Source of the DNA: Metaphire vulgaris
Lineage: Eukaryota > Annelida > Clitellata > Crassiclitellata > Megascolecidae
DNA length: 64,000 nt
Assembly (NCBI GenBank): GCA_018105865.1
Contig: CM030842.1
Span: 17,617,915 to 17,681,914, forward strand
Direction of reading: 5' to 3'
The notes beneath the pieces are model-generated. The model searched no databases, was not told the origin of the DNA, and worked only from the letters and a program-made list of their open reading frames with translations. The number at the start of each line of letters is the position of its first letter. Positions within the stretch are counted from its first letter, which is position 1. The position numbers and the translations under genes are program-made. Below are positions 60,815 to 64,000 of the stretch, in pieces.

Positions 60815-61827
60815 CAAGGACGTAGCTAGGCATAGGCTTAGGGGGGCTTGAGCCCCTCCAAACATGAAGCTAGCCCACCCAAATGAATTCAAGCCCATAT
60901 GGTGTTGCGGGCTCAAAAGTTTTGTTGGTGCAGTTAGTGCAGTCTTGAGTGATCAGCGCCCATGGCTGTAAGTGCTCTATTTCGAACGCTGTAGATCGAA
61001 ATTGAGAAATATATTATTGATTATTCTTGCAAAGGTAAAAGCAGTGAAGAAGGAACAAGAGGAAAATGTGGATTTTGTCGGAGAATTTCTTCAAATCGAT
61101 TAGATTTTTCGATATCAAGGCCCTATAAACCCTCTATTCAACAGTCCTTCAATTGGTTTCTCTAACACAGTGAATAACTATATTATAAAACTTGTTTTTG
61201 ATGGCTATAAAACCTGTTGTGTAGGCCTATAATTAACCAAATATCTTAAAACATGCCTGCATAACAAAACTGGTGATGACCGCCTGAGTGACACTTGGTA
61301 ATTTTGTTTGTTCACAATAATCGTACGTTGGATATTGCAGGGGTCTTCAGAATTTTTCAGCCGCGGGCCACATTGCTGACCTTTGACGGCTCCGCGAACC
61401 ACATGCACAAGAAATTATATTTTGCAACATACGCTATATACAGCGAACAAAATTATCTTATAATAACAGACTACTTATCGTTGAATTATGATGCAGTGCT
61501 CAATGCAGACTGCCGAATATCAGTTGCAATTGAAATGGTTTTTAACTACTGTGAGATAAACGAACCTGGTGCATTTCTTACAAAATTACGTTAAACTGAG
61601 GTCCAAAGTGTGTAGTACCTAAAATAAGAAATTACAGACATGGAACCTATTGATACCAGACCTGTGATTTTATGTCTAAAATGCTCTAAAACACACGTAG
61701 GAGCATCTACGATTTCAAAAAAAATTTTGGGGGAGCGTCTAATGCGGGAGAATGGGTGGGGAAGGAAGGGGTTGAATCTTGGGCTTCAGCCCCCCCCCCC
61801 CAACATAAAATCCTGGCTACGTCACTG
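60815..61827. mobile_element. hAT element, 1,013 bp, perfect 8-bp target duplication
   Basis: Ends CAAGGACGTAGCTAGG and CCTGGCTACGTCACTG are inverted. Flanked by CTCATAAG on both sides (60807-60814 and 61828-61835), an exact duplication. The longest copy of this group here. No transposase frame is visible, so it is non-autonomous. Inside, at about 61338, is a CAGGGGTCTTCAGAATTTTT / GCGGGCCACATTG segment typical of other hAT termini, suggesting a nested insertion. Confidence 0.87.
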
Positions 61828-61839
61828 CTCATAAGTGCG

Positions 61840-62550
61840 ACATCTATCTAAATAGAGCGAAATGCATAAGAGGTAAGAAAATTCTTCATACCCAAACACA
61901 ACATGTACAAAGCCATCGAGTGTTGGACTTCCTTTGATGCTTTAAATGCAATAGACGATGTCAGGCAAGATGGCGCCATATAATGTTACGACTGTGAAGA
62001 GGAACGGAGACCGAGTCCACAGCTGCGACTGTTACTTCGCCATAGAAGCTCTAATTGGAGACGCTGAACGCGTGAAATTAGTTCAGTCTCATTCGCCAGA
62101 TGGCTCAACGAACGGCCTTTCCAACGTGGCTATCGGAGTTAGTCCCAAGAGACCTTCCTGTTTCTTCTAGATGAGGAGAGAGGGGAAGGTGACTGACCGC
62201 CCAACCCGTCGACCAATCGCCCACAGGGGAATTCTTCTACCATTCGGATGAATTCCGGAGTCAAAAGCGCCGTTGCGGAATCATCTGAAATATCGCCGAT
62301 TGAGCCTTCCTTGATACGCTGCTGCGTCAACGCCGAGGCCAAGGAATGCTGAAGGCGACCACTGAAGGGTCACAGATGGAAGAGGGAGGGAGGGAGGGGT
62401 GGTTGATTCACTCGAACAGAGCCTGATTAAGGGCTCCTTCAGGCAAATTATCTAGCGCTGAGCGTCTCCAGGTGGCGCTCCAAATCAGCGCAGTCATCCA
62501 ATTGCGGAAGAGTCGATCACCTGCCACAGTCCAATCGTCTGCATCCGTCT
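61840..62550. other. Intergenic stretch
   Basis: No supported gene. Open frames on both strands near 61958-62342 lack recognisable domains. Confidence 0.5.
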
Positions 62551-62557
62551 CATGAAG

Positions 62558-62844
62558 CAGTGGTTCCCAAACTGGGGTCTCCGTGGTCCCATAGGACCCC
62601 TAGCATTTTCAGGAGAACCCATAGGGGGATTACTTTCTCAAGATGTCTCACCGACACCTCAGAGTGCTGGTTTCATTTGAATTTAAATTTGACGACTAAG
62701 ATTTGTAATTTTCTGATTAAATAATTGAAAAGACCCGTTGCCTTACAGTTAAAGTAAAATTCAAATTTTATAAGGTCCGCGAGTCTTCGAAAAATTTCTA
62801 AGGGATCGCTGCGCAAGAAATCCTAAAATGTTTGAGAACCACTG
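62558..62844. mobile_element. hAT (Charlie-like) MITE, 287 bp
   Basis: Left end CAGTGGTTCCCAAACTGGGG, right end TTTGAGAACCACTG. This terminal sequence is characteristic of Charlie-type hAT elements. Flanks TCATGAAG and TTCTAAAG match at only 5 of 8, so the insertion is old. Confidence 0.82.
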
Positions 62845-62859
62845 TTCTAAAGGAGGAAA

Positions 62860-63480
62860 AGAATGCGGACAGTTGCCGATAATAGAGAAAAAAGGTATCA
62901 TCGGCCAAAATGCACAATCATCACCAAATGCATATTATGATTAAGTAAATGAGAACAGACAGAACGCAGTTCCTTTGAACAGTCTGCGAATTGAACAGAC
63001 CAACTGAACCAATAGAAACGCTGTGTCTGTCTAAATGTCTCTTTACTTCTATCTCTCTGTCTCTTCTCTAGTTTTCCATAAGAAAGAAATGACAGACTCT
63101 CTGTTGTTTTTATATCCGGAAGCAAATGGTGTGCCACATGCGAAACAAAGAAAAACATCAATAAATGAAGGCGATATATAAATGAAGCATTTTTCCAGGG
63201 AAGCATTTGCTACAATGGCAGCCAAAGACGTATAGATATCATAAAGTGTACGTGTCTGTTTGCCTTAATGTCTGTTCATTTGTCCGCTTCTCTGTGTGTG
63301 TCTTTTCCTTTCTTCCTTCGCATCTGTCTATCTTCCCATTGAATGCCGTGAATGAAGACGCCTTTCAATGGCCAGGATTCCTTCGGCAACACCCTCTCCT
63401 CTTCCCTCCCTGGGAGTCCCTCCTGTCCCCCGCTGCTTCCTGTAAGATTATTGTTACCAAGAAGACATTTAATACGGCTA
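62860..63480. other. Intergenic stretch
   Basis: No supported gene or repeat. A minus-strand frame at 63206 starts with a hydrophobic segment (LLMFFFVSHVAHHLL) but has no clear donor. Confidence 0.4.
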
Positions 63481-63559
63481 TTAATTAACAGAGCAACAGC
63501 AAAACTGCATCGAGTGCAGTAATCAACAGCAACTTGATGTCGAAAAAACTGAAAATCAA

Positions 63560-64000
63560 TTATTTAGGATAGAAACGCATTCCAGCCGCACAGACGACAT
63601 GATAACATACTATGTTGGATTATTGGTTAGCATTGGAAAAGCAGTTAGGCAAGGTTCCATATTATCGCCATTGCTATTTTACTTCATATCAAAAAATGAT
63701 AGCAAGAAACGCCTTGCATGGAATTAAAGGAGAGTAAAACCTAAGTGGAAAAACAATCAACAAGTTGAGATATGTTGATGATATAACCCTATTAGCAACA
63801 CCAGGAAACGAATTATAAGAACTGGTCGATAGAATAGGATTGGAAAGCAAGAGATACGACTTGTACCTTAATGAGGGTAAAACAAAAACCATGACAACAG
63901 ACAGAGAGAGAGAGAAAATTAAGAGTTTACAATTAACGAAAAGAATTTTGAACAGGTAGACAAATTCACATATCTGTTGTCATTAGACAGAGATTCAAGG
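63560..64000 (+). mobile_element. Decayed non-LTR reverse transcriptase, runs off the window
   Basis: Reads KAVRQGSILSPLLFYF, then (another frame) MIARNALHGIKGE, a stop, NLSGKTINKLRYVDDITLLA with the YVDD form of the catalytic YADD box, another stop, ELVDRIGLESKRYDLYLNEG and KTKTMTTDRE. Order and spacing match RT motifs 4 to 7 of LINE-type elements. Frame changes and stops show that it is inactive. Confidence 0.85.

Overview
The window is from an invertebrate animal genome, probably a bilaterian; the phylum cannot be fixed from sequence alone. The reasons are: genes are split by GT-AG introns; there are animal-specific families (protocadherin, neuronal calcium sensor, sigma-class glutathione transferase, TRIM-NHL proteins, SUEL lectins, Ig receptors, a neuropeptide-like precursor); microsatellites are very dense; and relics of LINE, SINE, hAT, pogo-like and TTAA-type transposons are present. 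No bacterial-style operons, rRNA or CRISPR are seen.

Layout. 0.5-2.2 kb (+): 3' part of an Ig-superfamily gene with a serine stalk and a GPI-like tail. 3.2-5.0 kb (-): complete five-exon sigma GST. 8.2-9.6 kb (+): neuronal calcium sensor EF-hand gene. 10.0-14.6 kb (-): seven-repeat protocadherin. 15.7-16.0 kb (-): possible signal-peptide exon. 18.5-20.4 kb (+): secreted peptide precursor with TATA box, signal peptide and a C-terminal two-cysteine peptide. 21.6-22.3 kb (-): LINE relic. 23.1-25.4 and 28.5-30.2 kb (+): two SUEL-lectin transmembrane receptors. 33.9-36.2 and 37.6-41.8 kb (+): two receptor genes with ITAM-like tails; the second has two Ig domains, while the ectodomain of the first is poorly resolved. 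43.8-48.8 kb (-) and 51.5-54.1 kb (+): two divergently arranged TRIM-type NHL genes. 56.8-60.7 kb (-): SUEL + CUB-like + sushi-like + transmembrane receptor. 60.8-61.8 kb: hAT element with perfect 8-bp target duplications. 63.5-64 kb (+): decayed LINE reverse transcriptase running off the window.

The main biological theme is a local cluster of single-pass surface receptors (Ig, SUEL, CUB/sushi) built almost entirely from symmetrical phase 1 exons. Several carry paired or clustered tyrosine motifs in their cytoplasmic tails (YETL/YSTL/YEIP; YVNL/YEDI/YSTL), and the cluster is interspersed with TRIM-NHL genes. This looks like an innate-recognition or allorecognition-type locus, but that function is inference. 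A second theme is technical: six exons each need one single-base change to stay open, mostly at homopolymers or short tandem repeats. This points to uncorrected sequencing indels more than to six independent pseudogenes.
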